From Alcaligenaceae bacterium (lineage in GTDB: Bacteria; Pseudomonadota; Gammaproteobacteria; Burkholderiales; Burkholderiaceae_B), in NCBI GenBank assembly GCA_013416395.1, contig JACCEP010000001.1, positions 124,001 to 188,000 of the forward strand: a stretch of DNA of 64,000 bases, in the 5' to 3' direction. Of the stretch, positions 17,221 through 27,565 are shown in pieces. The notes beneath the pieces were generated by a model. The model did not search any database and was not told the origin of the DNA. It saw nothing but the letters and a program-made list of their open reading frames with translations. The position numbers and the translations under genes were made by a program. Each line of letters begins with the position of its first letter. Positions within the stretch are counted from its first letter, which is position 1.

Positions 17221-20200
17221 TACACCACCCCGTCTTCGGCTGGGCGTACCCCCTGCCGGGCTTTGACGCGGCTGGCCATGCGTTCGAACATCAGATAAAT
17301 AACCGGTGTGGTGAACAGTGTCAGCAACTGGCTACAGAGCAGCCCGCCTACCATAACCAGCCCAAGAGGATGACGCAATTCAGCGCCCGAGCCCGTCGCC
17401 AGCATGAGCGGGATGGCGCTGAAAAAAGCCGCCAGCGTTGTCATCAATATGGGCCGAAATCGCAGTAATGCCGCTTCATGAATGGCTTCGGTAGGGCTCA
17501 GCCCTCGTCGGCGCTCGGCATCCAGCGCAAAATCAATCATCATGATGGCGTTTTTCTTGACAATGCCGATCAGCAAAATAATGCCGATAATGCCTATCAT
17601 GTCGAGTTCACCACCCGATATCAGCAACGCCAGCAGGGCACCAATGGCCGCCGAAGGCAGGGTCGAGAGAATCGTTATGGGGTGAATGTAACTTTCATAC
17701 AGCACCCCCAGCACAATGTACATAGTGGCTACTGCAGCCAGCAGAAGCCAGAGCGTGCTGGTTAGCGACATCTGGAAGGCGCGCGCTGCCCCCTGGAAGC
17801 GCAGGTCAAGCGAGGCTGGCATGCCAAGCTCTGCCTGAGTCGCCCTGACCGCATCGACAGCACCCGACAGTGCTGCTCCCGGTGCCAGATTGAATGAAAC
17901 AGTCGTAGCCGGAAACTGCCCCAGACGCTCTATGGCCAGTTCTGTGCTGTGCTCTTCGATGCGTGCCAGACTGCTGACCGGCACAGGTGTGCCCGACGAC
18001 GTCTTCACATACACCTGGTCCAGCGCGTTCGGGTCGGCGCGAAACGACGGCGCCACTTCCAGTACCACGCGGTATTGCGCCGATTGCGTAAATATGGTCG
18101 ATATCAGCCGCTGACCAAATGCGTCATACAACGCATCATCAATCATGCCCATGGTCACGCCCAGACGCGCTGCCGCATCGCGGTCTATAACCAGCATGGT
18201 CTGCAGCCCATTGTTCTGCAAACTGTCCACCACATCCTCAAGCTCAGGCAACTCGCGCAAGGCCTGGACCAGCTTGGGTGTCCATTCTGCAAGCACTGCG
18301 CTGTCAGGATCAGACAGCGTCATCTGGTATTGCGTACGGCTGATCTGATCATCGATCGTCAGGTCCTGAACTGGCTGCATGTAAACACGAATGTCTGTCA
18401 GGCTCGCGAGCCGCTCATCCAGACGTCTGATTACCTCTGTTGCAGTGCTGCTGCGGCTGCTTATGGGCTTAAGGGCAATCTGCATACTGCCCGTGTTAAG
18501 CGTGGCATTGTTGCCATCTATACCTGTAAATGACGTGACGGTCTGCACGTCAGGATCTTCCATGATCACGCTGGCTGCCTGCAATTGCCGCTCTGCCATG
18601 GAAGAGAACGAGACGGTCTGCGGCCCCTGACTGATGGCCTGGATAAGACCGGTGTCTTGTGGCGGAAAAAACCCCTTGGGTACGGCCACATACAAGAGCC
18701 CTGTGAGCACGAGCGTACCCAATGCCACCAACAGTGTCAGACGCTGATGCGCCAGCACCCAGATCAGCCAACGGTCATAGCCCTTGATCAGGTTGTCCAT
18801 CCACTGCCCCGCCTTAATCTGAAAGCGGGAATGCTTGATCTGAGATTCAGGCTTTAGCAATCGGGCGCACATCATGGGCGTTAGCGTCAAAGAAATGACC
18901 AGTGAAAGCAAAATGGCCACCGCCAGCGTAATCGCGAACTCGCGAAACAGACGTCCAATTACATCGCTCATGAACAGCAGGGGTATTAGCACCGCAATCA
19001 GCGACAGCGTCAGGGAGAGCAGCGTAAAGCCAATTTGGCGCGACCCTTTGAGGGCAGCATTCAGTGGCGTGTCGCCCCGCTCGATATAGCGGGCAATGTT
19101 CTCGATCATCACAATGGCATCGTCGACCACAAAACCCGTTGCAATGGTAAGAGCCATCAGCGTCAGATTGTTAACGCTAAAGCCTGCCAGATACATAATG
19201 CCAAAGGTGCCAACCAGGGAAAGCGGCACCACCACACTGGGGATTAGCGTAGCCGTCCATGTGCGCAAAAACACAAACGTCACCAGTACCACAAGGGCAA
19301 TGGCGAGCAGCATCTCGATCTGCACGTGATTAATCGCGTCGCGTATCGTCTGCGTACGATCCGTCGCCACACTTACATCCACCCCCACCGGCAACGCCTC
19401 TTGCAGGCTGGGCAGCAACGCCTTTACACGATCGACCACCTCAATAACGTTGGCCCCCGGCTGACGCTGAATATTCAGCAGTATGGCCGGCGTATTTCCC
19501 ACCCATGCCGCCTGTCGAAGGTTTTCGGCATCGTCCCGCACCGTGGCGATGTCGCGCAGACGCAGTGGCGCACCGTCCTGATACGCAACAATCAGCTTTT
19601 CGTAGTCTTCACGGGAGCGCAGCTGGTCATTGACATTAATGGTGGTAGACCGTTGTGGCCCGTCGAGATTGCCTTTGGGCTGATTGACGTTGGCGCTCAC
19701 AATCGCAGTGCGCAGGTCAGACAGGGTCAGCCCGTGCGACGCCAGCGCCTGCGGGTTGGCCTGAATACGAACGGCGGGACGTTGCCCACCTGCAATACTG
19801 ACCAGCCCGACACCATTGATTTGCGACAGCTTCTGCGCGACCCGCACATCGATCAAGTCTCTGACCTGGTGCAATGGCAGTGTCGGGGAGGTAACAGCCA
19901 GGCTGATGACCGCCGTGTCAGCAGGGTTAACCTTGTTATAAATGGGTGGCGTGGGCAGATCGCTGGGAATCAAGCTGGATGCGGCATTAATGGCCGCCTG
20001 CACCTCTTGCTCAGCAACATCGAGCGGCAGTTCAAGATCGAACTGCAGCGTAATCAGCGACGCACCACCTGAACTGGTGGACGTCATCTGGGTAAGCCCC
20101 GGCATCTGGCCAAACTCCCGCTCCAGCGGCGAGGTAACCAGCGCAGTCATTACCTCAGGACTGGCGCCGGGGTACAGCGTAGTAACCTGTATCGTCGGGT

Positions 20201-20324
20201 AATCAACCTGAGGCAATGCCGATACCGGCAGCATGCGGTAGGCAATAAGCCCTGATATCAGCAACGCCACCATCGCCAGCGTCGTGGCAACAGGGCGAAG
20301 AATAAACAGGCGGGATAAGTTCAC
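17220..20324 (-). CDS. mdtB: RND multidrug efflux permease, MdtB type
   Basis: A 1034-residue RND permease. It begins [22 protein letters not shown] and carries the TM4 motif [13 protein letters not shown]. It is paralogous to the gene that follows, with which it overlaps by one base, and precedes it in the operon exactly as mdtB does mdtC. It should be part of a heterotrimeric proton-driven pump spanning the inner membrane. A 9-base gap separates it from the adaptor gene, consistent with one transcript. Confidence 0.92.
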   Translation of the reverse strand: MNLSRLFILRPVATTLAMVALLISGLIAYRMLPVSALPQVDYPTIQVTTLYPGASPEVMTALVTSPLEREFGQMPGLTQMTSTSSGGASLITLQFDLELPLDVAEQEVQAAINAASSLIPSDLPTPPIYNKVNPADTAVISLAVTSPTLPLHQVRDLIDVRVAQKLSQINGVGLVSIAGGQRPAVRIQANPQALASHGLTLSDLRTAIVSANVNQPKGNLDGPQRSTTINVNDQLRSREDYEKLIVAYQDGAPLRLRDIATVRDDAENLRQAAWVGNTPAILLNIQRQPGANVIEVVDRVKALLPSLQEALPVGVDVSVATDRTQTIRDAINHVQIEMLLAIALVVLVTFVFLRTWTATLIPSVVVPLSLVGTFGIMYLAGFSVNNLTLMALTIATGFVVDDAIVMIENIARYIERGDTPLNAALKGSRQIGFTLLSLTLSLIAVLIPLLFMSDVIGRLFREFAITLAVAILLSLVISLTLTPMMCARLLKPESQIKHSRFQIKAGQWMDNLIKGYDRWLIWVLAHQRLTLLVALGTLVLTGLLYVAVPKGFFPPQDTGLIQAISQGPQTVSFSSMAERQLQAASVIMEDPDVQTVTSFTGIDGNNATLNTGSMQIALKPISSRSSTATEVIRRLDERLASLTDIRVYMQPVQDLTIDDQISRTQYQMTLSDPDSAVLAEWTPKLVQALRELPELEDVVDSLQNNGLQTMLVIDRDAAARLGVTMGMIDDALYDAFGQRLISTIFTQSAQYRVVLEVAPSFRADPNALDQVYVKTSSGTPVPVSSLARIEEHSTELAIERLGQFPATTVSFNLAPGAALSGAVDAVRATQAELGMPASLDLRFQGAARAFQMSLTSTLWLLLAAVATMYIVLGVLYESYIHPITILSTLPSAAIGALLALLISGGELDMIGIIGIILLIGIVKKNAIMMIDFALDAERRRGLSPTEAIHEAALLRFRPILMTTLAAFFSAIPLMLATGSGAELRHPLGLVMVGGLLCSQLLTLFTTPVIYLMFERMASRVKARQGVRPAEDGVV

Positions 20325-20333
20325 GGCAGCGCC

Positions 20334-21770
20334 CTATTGGCCACTGCGGTTTTTCGTATCCGCCTGATTTTTCGTGCCGGGCTGACCTTGTGCACCTGAC
20401 TGGCTTTCCGTACCCGATTGGCTGGAAGGCCCTGGCTGCGTTTTCGCACCCACCTGGCTTGCCGTGCCGAGCTGGCCTGGTGCACCCGGCTGGCTGGCTG
20501 AGCGTGGCTGCGTTTTCGCGCCCACCTGGCTTGTCGTGCCGGGCTGACTCTTTGCACCGTCAGGCCCCGTAGCGGGCAGAGAGGCAGCCGGCGCATTGGC
20601 ACCCGGCTTAACGACCTCCACCTTTGCGCCTTCGCGCAGGCGGTCAACCCCTTCTACCACGACGCGCTGTCCTTGAGTAAGCCCTGACACAATACCTATC
20701 TGGCCATCATCGACGCGCCCCGTTTTGACGGTTTGAACATGCACCTTGTCTTCGTCGTCAAGACGGTACACAAACGCACCGATGGTGCCCTGCTGCACGG
20801 CGATAACCGGCACCTGCAGCGACTCGGTGGTGTCGACCCGCACACGCACATTGACAAACTGATTGGGAAAAAGCTGCTCATCGTCGTTGTCAAACCGCGC
20901 CTTGAGCTTGACTGTGCCTGTTGTCACGTCAATCTGGTTATCAACCGCGACGAGTGTTCCACTGGCCAGACGATTAACATCATCGCGATCATAGGCATCG
21001 ACCACCAGCGTCTTCCCCGCCCGCAGTTTCTGCATAACGTCAGGCAATTGCACCTGCGGCAGCGAAAACATCACGGCAATGGGCTGGGTCTGGGTAATGA
21101 CCACCAGTCCTTCTGTATTGGAGGCGTTAATGATGTTACCCGCGTCCACATTACGCAGGCCGGCACGCCCCGAAATAGGCGCAATAATCTTGGTATAGCT
21201 CAGCTGGAGCTTGGCGCTGTCGACAGCAGCCTGATCGCTTTTTACGGCGCCCTGCAGCTGGCTAACCTGTGCCTGCTGGGTATCAACCTGCTGGCGGGCA
21301 ATAGAGTTTTGCTTAAACAGTTGCTGATAGCGCTGCAGATCACGCTGCGCATTGCGCAACAGCGCCGCATTCTGAGCCTGCTGGCCCAGGGCCTGATCAA
21401 GCTGCACCTGATAGTCACGAGGATCAATCTCGGCCAGCACGTCGCCCTGTTTGACAGCTGCCCCCTCTTCAAAGGCGATGTGGATCAGCTCGCCATCGAC
21501 CTGGCTACGCACGGTCACCGTGTTAAAGGCGGTTACCGTGCCTATGGCCTTCATGACGTAATGCAGTGGCCCCGACTCAGCCGTGGCAACCTTGACCGGC
21601 ACCGCCATGCCCGCCATCATCCCACGGCCAAACCGGCCACCAGACTTAACGGGCGCATCCGGCTGCCGTGTGGCCAGCCAGTAGCCGCCTCCGATCAGCA
21701 GCAGGGCAAGCACCAGTGACAGTGCGGTACGCCAGCGCGGACGATGAGCCTCGGCACTAGGTGCAGACAT
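20334..21770 (-). CDS. mdtA: RND periplasmic adaptor, MdtA type, with a repeat-rich C-terminal tail
   Basis: A 478-residue membrane fusion protein from the ATG at 21770, supported by GGAGAA about 8 nt upstream. It has one N-terminal helix (ALSLVLALLLIGGGYWLA), a lipoyl/hairpin region (VRSQVDGELIHIAF; AVKQGDVLAEIDPRDY) and beta-barrel domains, as in MdtA. It links the MdtBC-like pump to the outer membrane channel. The last 75 or so residues are unusual: a low-complexity run of near-repeats such as VGAKTQP, SQPG and SQSG, rich in Q, G, S, T and K. E. coli MdtA lacks such a repeat array. First gene of the operon. Confidence 0.9.
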   Translation of the reverse strand: MSAPSAEAHRPRWRTALSLVLALLLIGGGYWLATRQPDAPVKSGGRFGRGMMAGMAVPVKVATAESGPLHYVMKAIGTVTAFNTVTVRSQVDGELIHIAFEEGAAVKQGDVLAEIDPRDYQVQLDQALGQQAQNAALLRNAQRDLQRYQQLFKQNSIARQQVDTQQAQVSQLQGAVKSDQAAVDSAKLQLSYTKIIAPISGRAGLRNVDAGNIINASNTEGLVVITQTQPIAVMFSLPQVQLPDVMQKLRAGKTLVVDAYDRDDVNRLASGTLVAVDNQIDVTTGTVKLKARFDNDDEQLFPNQFVNVRVRVDTTESLQVPVIAVQQGTIGAFVYRLDDEDKVHVQTVKTGRVDDGQIGIVSGLTQGQRVVVEGVDRLREGAKVEVVKPGANAPAASLPATGPDGAKSQPGTTSQVGAKTQPRSASQPGAPGQLGTASQVGAKTQPGPSSQSGTESQSGAQGQPGTKNQADTKNRSGQ

Positions 21771-21933
21771 ACAGGGTTCTCCGGATTCGAACGAAACAGG
21801 CGCTATTTTCGCCCATCGCGCGAGTGCGGGGCATTCAAAAATTGAAAATGAAATGGAATGCAACAACTATCGTGACCACCCGACCAGCAGAATCGGAGGT
21901 TAATGTTCGATATTTTGCTGCCTTTTCAGAAAG

Positions 21934-22686
21934 TTATACGTTGCAACGCGCCAGTTTAAACGACACATCGCTCGTGACCGACTGGGGCTTTAGATCTGCA
22001 TCTTGTGCCGAAAAACGTACCCAGATCACGTACTTGTTGGCGCTCATTTCAGGGAATATATGATGCGTTCCGTCTATCCACACCCGCAATAGCTGAAACA
22101 GTTTACCGCCCAGCATCTCCTGGTAGGCCCCGCTGCGGGCCACGACGTCAACGACGTCGCCCGAGTCGCGCAAAACACGCAATATAAGCGCCAGACCCTT
22201 GTACAGGGGTAAAAAAGGCGTGATCCAGTTTTTGAGATAGCGCGCCCTTACTTCGGGCGGATTGATTTGCCAGGAGTGATACGAGGGCATGTCGATCTGC
22301 GATGACCCACCCGGCACGGCAAGCCGGCCCCGCAGACTGGCCAGCCATTCATTGTCGCGCAGCTCTTGGCCTATGCGCCCCTGCGCGCCCAGCTCAGCGG
22401 CCGCACCCTGTATTTCAGCCAGCATAGCATCCAGCGCACGGGCATCAACCCCCGGATGCTGACGCAGGGCATTGAGTGTCGTGCGTTGACGCTCGAGATC
22501 TTGCAGAACTGCACCTCGCAGATCGGTACGATCACAGATATCGAGCAAATCAAACAGCGTGGCGATAGACACCTGATGATGATGTACGTCTGATCCCTTG
22601 GCGAAGAAAAAAAGCCGCTCGAAAAGATGCTCTACCCTCAACAGGGACCTTACGCGCTCATTGCATGGATATTCATAAAGAATCAC
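21934..22686 (-). CDS. zapD: Cell division protein ZapD
   Basis: A DUF1342/ZapD protein that crosslinks FtsZ filaments at the division ring in the cytoplasm. The family's N-terminus is ILYEYPCNERVRSLLRVEHLFERL. The only start in register with this is the GTG at 22686, giving about 250 residues; the longer frame up to 22821 lies inside coaE and does not match the family. It follows coaE by 25 bases, the usual order, but the small zinc protein gene yacG that often comes next is absent. Confidence 0.88.
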   Translation of the reverse strand: MILYEYPCNERVRSLLRVEHLFERLFFFAKGSDVHHHQVSIATLFDLLDICDRTDLRGAVLQDLERQRTTLNALRQHPGVDARALDAMLAEIQGAAAELGAQGRIGQELRDNEWLASLRGRLAVPGGSSQIDMPSYHSWQINPPEVRARYLKNWITPFLPLYKGLALILRVLRDSGDVVDVVARSGAYQEMLGGKLFQLLRVWIDGTHHIFPEMSANKYVIWVRFSAQDADLKPQSVTSDVSFKLARCNV

Positions 22687-22711
22687 GCGGCCAAAAACCT
22701 TTTTTGAATGA

Positions 22712-23332
22712 CTAGGAAGGACTGCAACCTTGGCGCGCCTGCACACACCAGCCATCATGCAACACCCGGGTGCGACGCACCAGCTCGTCAGCCCCCGTAG
22801 TGCCATCGTTGATGATGACATCGTCGGCTGCCGCGAGGCGGGTTTCCCGCGGGACCTGCGCGTTAATGATACGCGTAATAGCTTCGCGCGTCAGCCCACT
22901 GCGGGCCTGTACACGTTTGAACTGCGTTTCGATATCACAGTCAACCACACAGATGCGGTCGACTCGATCACGCCAGTGACCGGACTCAACCAGCAATGGC
23001 ACAACATAAACAAGATAACACCCCCGCGCCAAACTGGCCCGCTGTTTGGTAACGGCACCTATCATTGGATGTAAAAGTGCTTCGAGTTGCTGCCGTGCCT
23101 CGGGGCTTTCAAACACCAGATCGCGCATGGCCTGCCGATCGAGCGCGCCGGTAGCCGCAATGACGTCAGGCCCAAATAGCTGGCTTATGGGTTCAATGGC
23201 AGCGCCACCAGGCGCCGTGAGGTCGTGGGCAATGACATCAGTGTCGATGATGGCAGCCCCCCATTCGGCCAACAAGTCAGCCACCCGGCTTTTGCCAGAC
23301 CCTATTCCACCGGTCAATCCAATTTTGTACAT
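22712..23332 (-). CDS. coaE: Dephospho-CoA kinase CoaE
   Basis: A 206-residue P-loop kinase. Walker A is GLTGGIGSGKS (S15), with DTDVIAHDLT and the lid region as in CoaE. It phosphorylates the ribose 3'-OH of dephospho-CoA, the last step of coenzyme A synthesis. It lies upstream of zapD on the same strand; panC, an earlier enzyme of the same pathway, is encoded 1.2 kb away. Confidence 0.93.
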   Translation of the reverse strand: MYKIGLTGGIGSGKSRVADLLAEWGAAIIDTDVIAHDLTAPGGAAIEPISQLFGPDVIAATGALDRQAMRDLVFESPEARQQLEALLHPMIGAVTKQRASLARGCYLVYVVPLLVESGHWRDRVDRICVVDCDIETQFKRVQARSGLTREAITRIINAQVPRETRLAAADDVIINDGTTGADELVRRTRVLHDGWCVQARQGCSPS

Positions 23333-23487
23333 GCAAGGTTACCCGTGTGCCCAAAACACTGAATGTAACTCAGACCACCGTCCAGTGACACTGGCCATCG
23401 CTTGCCAGCGAGCAGGCGGCGTAGCCCGACCTGCGCTGGCTGGCTGTAGAATGCCTGTATTGTCCATTACTGCTACCGGAATTAACC

Positions 23488-24165
23488 ATGTCCAGCACGT
23501 TTTCGCTTCGATCTCTTCTCAGCCGCAAAGTCCTGGTTCTGCCGTTGATGGCCATGGCATTGGCCGGCTGCGCGCAACTTAGCGCCCCTGGCTATTACGA
23601 CACGCCTCGCGACAGCACCCAGTCAGACGCTCGCATTCAGGCACAAGGCCGCAGTAAGGGTGAGCCACCCTCGCAGTTACGATTTGGTTTTGGAGCAGAT
23701 GCCAAGTCACCCAACGAGGCAGCACAAATGCAACGCGAAGCCCAGATCGCATCGGCCCGGGTTCCGGCCCGCCCTCTTGCCGAAGCAAAAACCTTTCTGG
23801 GCACGGTGCCCTGCCTCAACGAAAAAGACATGGCCTGCCCGGCTTCACGCATTACCCTCACGCTTGCTCCGACAGGCGAATGGCGGGCTCGCAGCATTTC
23901 GGTCACCGATGCGTCGGCTGGGGGCACACGTTTGGAACAGGGGTGCTGGGAAGTGATCGGGTCGCGTCCACTGCGCATCATGCTGCGCATCAACAAAGAG
24001 GGTAGTAAGGCCGACCTAAGCTTTGTCAATGACAACGTCTTGCGCATAAACAGCCTTGATGGTGCCCAACCAACGCTTGATTACCACCTTACCCGCCAGG
24101 CCGATGTTGACCCCATCAAAGAGTTGGCCGACCGCCCTGCACTTTCTTGCGGTCAAACAAACTGA
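23488..24165 (+). CDS. Lipoprotein with NlpE-like domain
   Basis: A 225-residue predicted lipoprotein with lipobox LAGC (C28). Residues about 105-200 resemble the NlpE N-terminal domain: FLGTVPCLNEKDMACPASRI gives a PC...CP pair before a beta sheet (LTLAPTGEWRAR), followed by a single cysteine in GCWEV and an LRINSLDG turn. The CxxC of E. coli NlpE is not conserved as such. NlpE senses lipoprotein trafficking and copper; a similar role here is inference. It is transcribed alone, divergent from coaE. Confidence 0.6.
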   Translation: MSSTFSLRSLLSRKVLVLPLMAMALAGCAQLSAPGYYDTPRDSTQSDARIQAQGRSKGEPPSQLRFGFGADAKSPNEAAQMQREAQIASARVPARPLAEAKTFLGTVPCLNEKDMACPASRITLTLAPTGEWRARSISVTDASAGGTRLEQGCWEVIGSRPLRIMLRINKEGSKADLSFVNDNVLRINSLDGAQPTLDYHLTRQADVDPIKELADRPALSCGQTN

Positions 24166-24177
24166 CACCGGCAGCAT

Positions 24178-24227
24178 AAAAAAACGCCCTGGCGGGCGCA
24201 TATGCTGCCCAGGCAGCGTATGCGCCC
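24178..24227 (-). terminator. Large inverted repeat and terminator for the LuxR-type gene
   Basis: A 16-bp inverted repeat (24194-24209 with 24212-24227, one mismatch) lies just past the stop of the minus-strand HTH gene. On that strand it is followed by CGCCC/GGGCG and seven Ts (24184-24178). Two alternative hairpins share the GGGCG arm. It also lies 12 bases past the plus-strand lipoprotein gene, so it may serve both directions. Confidence 0.7.
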
Positions 24228-24248
24228 GGGCCGGTTAACCACGTTACT

Positions 24249-24512
24249 TTAACCCGGCACAGTACTGTCGCCGGAATCAGCCTCAGACGGCTGACCGTAC
24301 CTCATAACGCACTGCGACAGTTCTACGGCGTTGCGCACGTGAAGTTTATGGAAAATACGGGCCCTGTGCGCTTCAACGGTACGTCTAGACACGCCCAGTT
24401 CTGCCGCGATCACTTTGTTGGCCTTGCCATTGGCAACATACACCATGACATCGCGCTCGCGCGCCGTCAGCACGGAAAAAGGTGAATGGTCCTGATTTCT
24501 TGACTGCTTCAT
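24249..24512 (-). CDS. Stand-alone LuxR/FixJ-type HTH regulator
   Basis: An 87-residue protein that is little more than a LuxR-type helix-turn-helix: LTARERDVMVYVANGKANK, then ELGVSRRTVEAHRARIF and KLHVRNAVEL, which best matches the FixJ output domain. No receiver or ligand domain is present. AGGAGG four bases before the ATG shows this is a genuine short gene and not a truncated frame. It could bind DNA constitutively, or compete with or be partnered by a FixJ-type regulator elsewhere. It lies 51 bases after panC on the same strand. Confidence 0.82.
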   Translation of the reverse strand: MKQSRNQDHSPFSVLTARERDVMVYVANGKANKVIAAELGVSRRTVEAHRARIFHKLHVRNAVELSQCVMRYGQPSEADSGDSTVPG

Positions 24513-24563
24513 GACGCCTCCTGTTCACAGACGTTAAAGGAGACGTCATATTGTCACAGCTTA

Positions 24564-25445
<882 letters not shown>

Positions 25446-25469
25446 TCAGGGTGGATGGGGTGGAGCCGC

Positions 25470-26348
25470 TCAGGCGGCGGCGCGCAAATAAGAAAGGCGC
25501 ACATAAATGGGGGCGTAGGGCTCGGCCTGCGTAATTTCGAGCAAGGATTCACGTGCCAACTCAAGCATGGCCAGAAAATGCACGACAACAATAGCCGGCC
25601 CATCACCCTCGTGTATACGATCGAGAAAGAGATCGGTAAATTCCATGAACCGCACATCATTAAGCTGGCGCAATATCTGGCTCATGTGATCGCGTACCGA
25701 CAACTGCTCACGGGTGATGCGGTGATTGGCGTTAAGACGTGCACGACGCATAATATCTTGCCAGGCCGCACGCAAATCGTCAGCATTGACCTCTGGCAGT
25801 GTTTGCTCAAACGTAACGTTGGCCAATGCATGAGTGCGGTGAAAGTCACGGCCCAACTGCGGCAATGCGTCAAGTTTTTGGCCGGCAAGCTTCATTTGCT
25901 CGTATTCGAGCAAGCGCCTTACCAATTCGGCGCGCGGATCATCTACTTCTTCGTCGGTATCTGATTTTTTGACCGGCAACAGCATGCGCGACTTAATCTC
26001 GATAAGCATGGCAGCCATCAATAGATATTCGCCTGCCAGTTCCAGATTGTGCTTACGTATTTGCTGAACATACGAGAGGTACTGTTTTGTGACCTCGGCC
26101 ATGGGTATGTCAAGCACGTTGAAATTTTGCTTGCGTATCAGGTACAGCAGCAGGTCCAGCGGGCCTTCGAAGGTTTCAAGAAACACTTCGAGTGCATCAG
26201 GCGGAATATACAGGTCTTGCGGCAAAGCGAACAAAGGCTCGCCATACAGACGTGCAAGCGCCACGCTGTCGAGGACGTCAGGCGTACTGTCAAACTTGGG
26301 CTCGACCAATGCGTTCAACTCAGCGGCCGCGTCCTTGGGCAAAGACAT
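25470..26348 (-). CDS. scpA: Segregation and condensation protein A
   Basis: A 292-residue kleisin. It shows the ScpA core FEGPLDLLLYLIRKQNFNVLD and a C-terminal winged helix. It bridges SMC ATPase heads and organises chromosomes. The N-terminal extension of about 50 residues (to LYIPPDALEVFLETFEGP) is typical of Alcaligenaceae. It is encoded between the DUF3460 gene and panC, all minus-strand with short gaps. scpB is not in the window. Confidence 0.92.
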   Translation of the reverse strand: MSLPKDAAAELNALVEPKFDSTPDVLDSVALARLYGEPLFALPQDLYIPPDALEVFLETFEGPLDLLLYLIRKQNFNVLDIPMAEVTKQYLSYVQQIRKHNLELAGEYLLMAAMLIEIKSRMLLPVKKSDTDEEVDDPRAELVRRLLEYEQMKLAGQKLDALPQLGRDFHRTHALANVTFEQTLPEVNADDLRAAWQDIMRRARLNANHRITREQLSVRDHMSQILRQLNDVRFMEFTDLFLDRIHEGDGPAIVVVHFLAMLELARESLLEITQAEPYAPIYVRLSYLRAAA

Positions 26349-26357
26349 GCGTAATGA

Positions 26358-26549
26358 TCAATCGATCGGGTAGTACACATAGGGAGGCTGTGGCACCTTG
26401 CCGGCCTTGTAGCCTTCTTGTTGCTCGGCGTCTACGTGTTTGTCCCAGAGGCGACCACGACCTTCGCGTTGACGCATTTCAGTATCGGAATGGTCGGTTT
26501 TGTATTTTTTGAGAAACTGGGTAATCTCGGATTCGTAATTTTTTGCCAT
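26358..26549 (-). CDS. DUF3460 family protein
   Basis: A 63-residue, charged, soluble protein of the DUF3460 family, which is typical of Burkholderiales. It begins MAKNYESEITQFLKKYK and ends with a proline/tyrosine tail (PPYVYYPID). It sits 9 bases before scpA and is the first gene of the DUF3460-scpA-panC run. Its function is unknown. Confidence 0.85.
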   Translation of the reverse strand: MAKNYESEITQFLKKYKTDHSDTEMRQREGRGRLWDKHVDAEQQEGYKAGKVPQPPYVYYPID

Positions 26550-26707
26550 AATGTTTGCTTGTAAACGCTATTGAACCAATAAGGTTGAGTGTACTTCACC
26601 CAACGCCCCCGCACCGAACGGCCGCAGTCTGGCAGCCAAAAACCGTGATTACCGGTATTTTACTGTGTACAGACAGCAGCGCACACTCAGGCTGCGCCGA
26701 CACGGGC

Positions 26708-27541
26708 TCACGTTATACCGGCGTCAGCATCCAGCAACATAACCAGCTTGCAGTCTGGCCGCGTCGCCAGGCGAAACGTAATCTGCTGATAACGCAGCGT
26801 GCCATCGGTGGGGTGGCTGAACTCACGCAAACCGCCGGCACGATCAACCACCGTATGACGCGTCCACCAGTGGGCAAACACACTGCTCGCCTGCCGGAGT
26901 TCATCGCGAATATCCTGCACATCGCGCTCTTCGGCATAGGCGCCCGAATCAGCCCGAAACTCTGCCACGATACGACTGGCCCGCTCTTCCCAATTTATGA
27001 CCAGCTTGCGGGCGGCTGGGTCCAGAAACACATAACGCAATAGGTTAGGCGTTTCATCGCGCGCTGGCCACCCGTCAAAAAGATGCAGCAACGGCTTGTT
27101 TTGGGCCAGCACATTCCAGCAGCGATCCAGAATATAGGCCGGGGCCGTAATGGCATGCACGCAGTCTGCCAGACGAGGCGGCAATGGCGTGACAAGGTCG
27201 CCCCCATGATCAGGGTCGGCACACTCTGCCAGCTCAAAAAGATAGTGGCGCTCCGCCCGCGACAGACGCAGCGTCGAAGCAAGCCGCGCCCAGACACCCG
27301 CAGACACAGAGACGTCTCTACCCTGCTCAATCCAAGTAAGCCAGGTAACACTTATATCGCATAACTGCGCCACTTCTTCGCGCCGCAGGCCAGGCGTACG
27401 TCGTCTTGCGCCAGGCGGCAGGCCGACCTGTTCAGGCTGAACACGCCCCCGCACCCGCCGCAGGAAGTCGCCCAGCGCCTTGCGCCTCAATGACCCCGTG
27501 TGCTCGGCAGAATCGGGCAAAACGGATGGGGGTTTCTGCAT
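26708..27541 (-). CDS. XRE-family regulator with MmyB-like ligand domain
   Basis: A 277-residue transcription regulator. Residues about 22-95 are an HTH_XRE/HTH_31 domain (LGDFLRRVRGRVQPEQ; RTPGLRREEVAQL; TWLTWIEQGR). Residues about 110-270 match the MmyB-like PAS-related domain (AYILDRCWNVLAQNKP; NLLRYVFLDPAARKL). MmyB relatives bind fatty acids or small ligands in some actinobacteria; the ligand here is unknown. It lies 24 bases downstream of metH on the same strand, so it may be read through from it. Confidence 0.88.
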   Translation of the reverse strand: MQKPPSVLPDSAEHTGSLRRKALGDFLRRVRGRVQPEQVGLPPGARRRTPGLRREEVAQLCDISVTWLTWIEQGRDVSVSAGVWARLASTLRLSRAERHYLFELAECADPDHGGDLVTPLPPRLADCVHAITAPAYILDRCWNVLAQNKPLLHLFDGWPARDETPNLLRYVFLDPAARKLVINWEERASRIVAEFRADSGAYAEERDVQDIRDELRQASSVFAHWWTRHTVVDRAGGLREFSHPTDGTLRYQQITFRLATRPDCKLVMLLDADAGIT

Positions 27542-27565
27542 GATTGACCCTCGGTTCTCACAGGC

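Noticed and set aside
20733-21719. 328-codon plus-strand reading frame
   Set aside because: Antisense to the mdtA-like adaptor; no family features.
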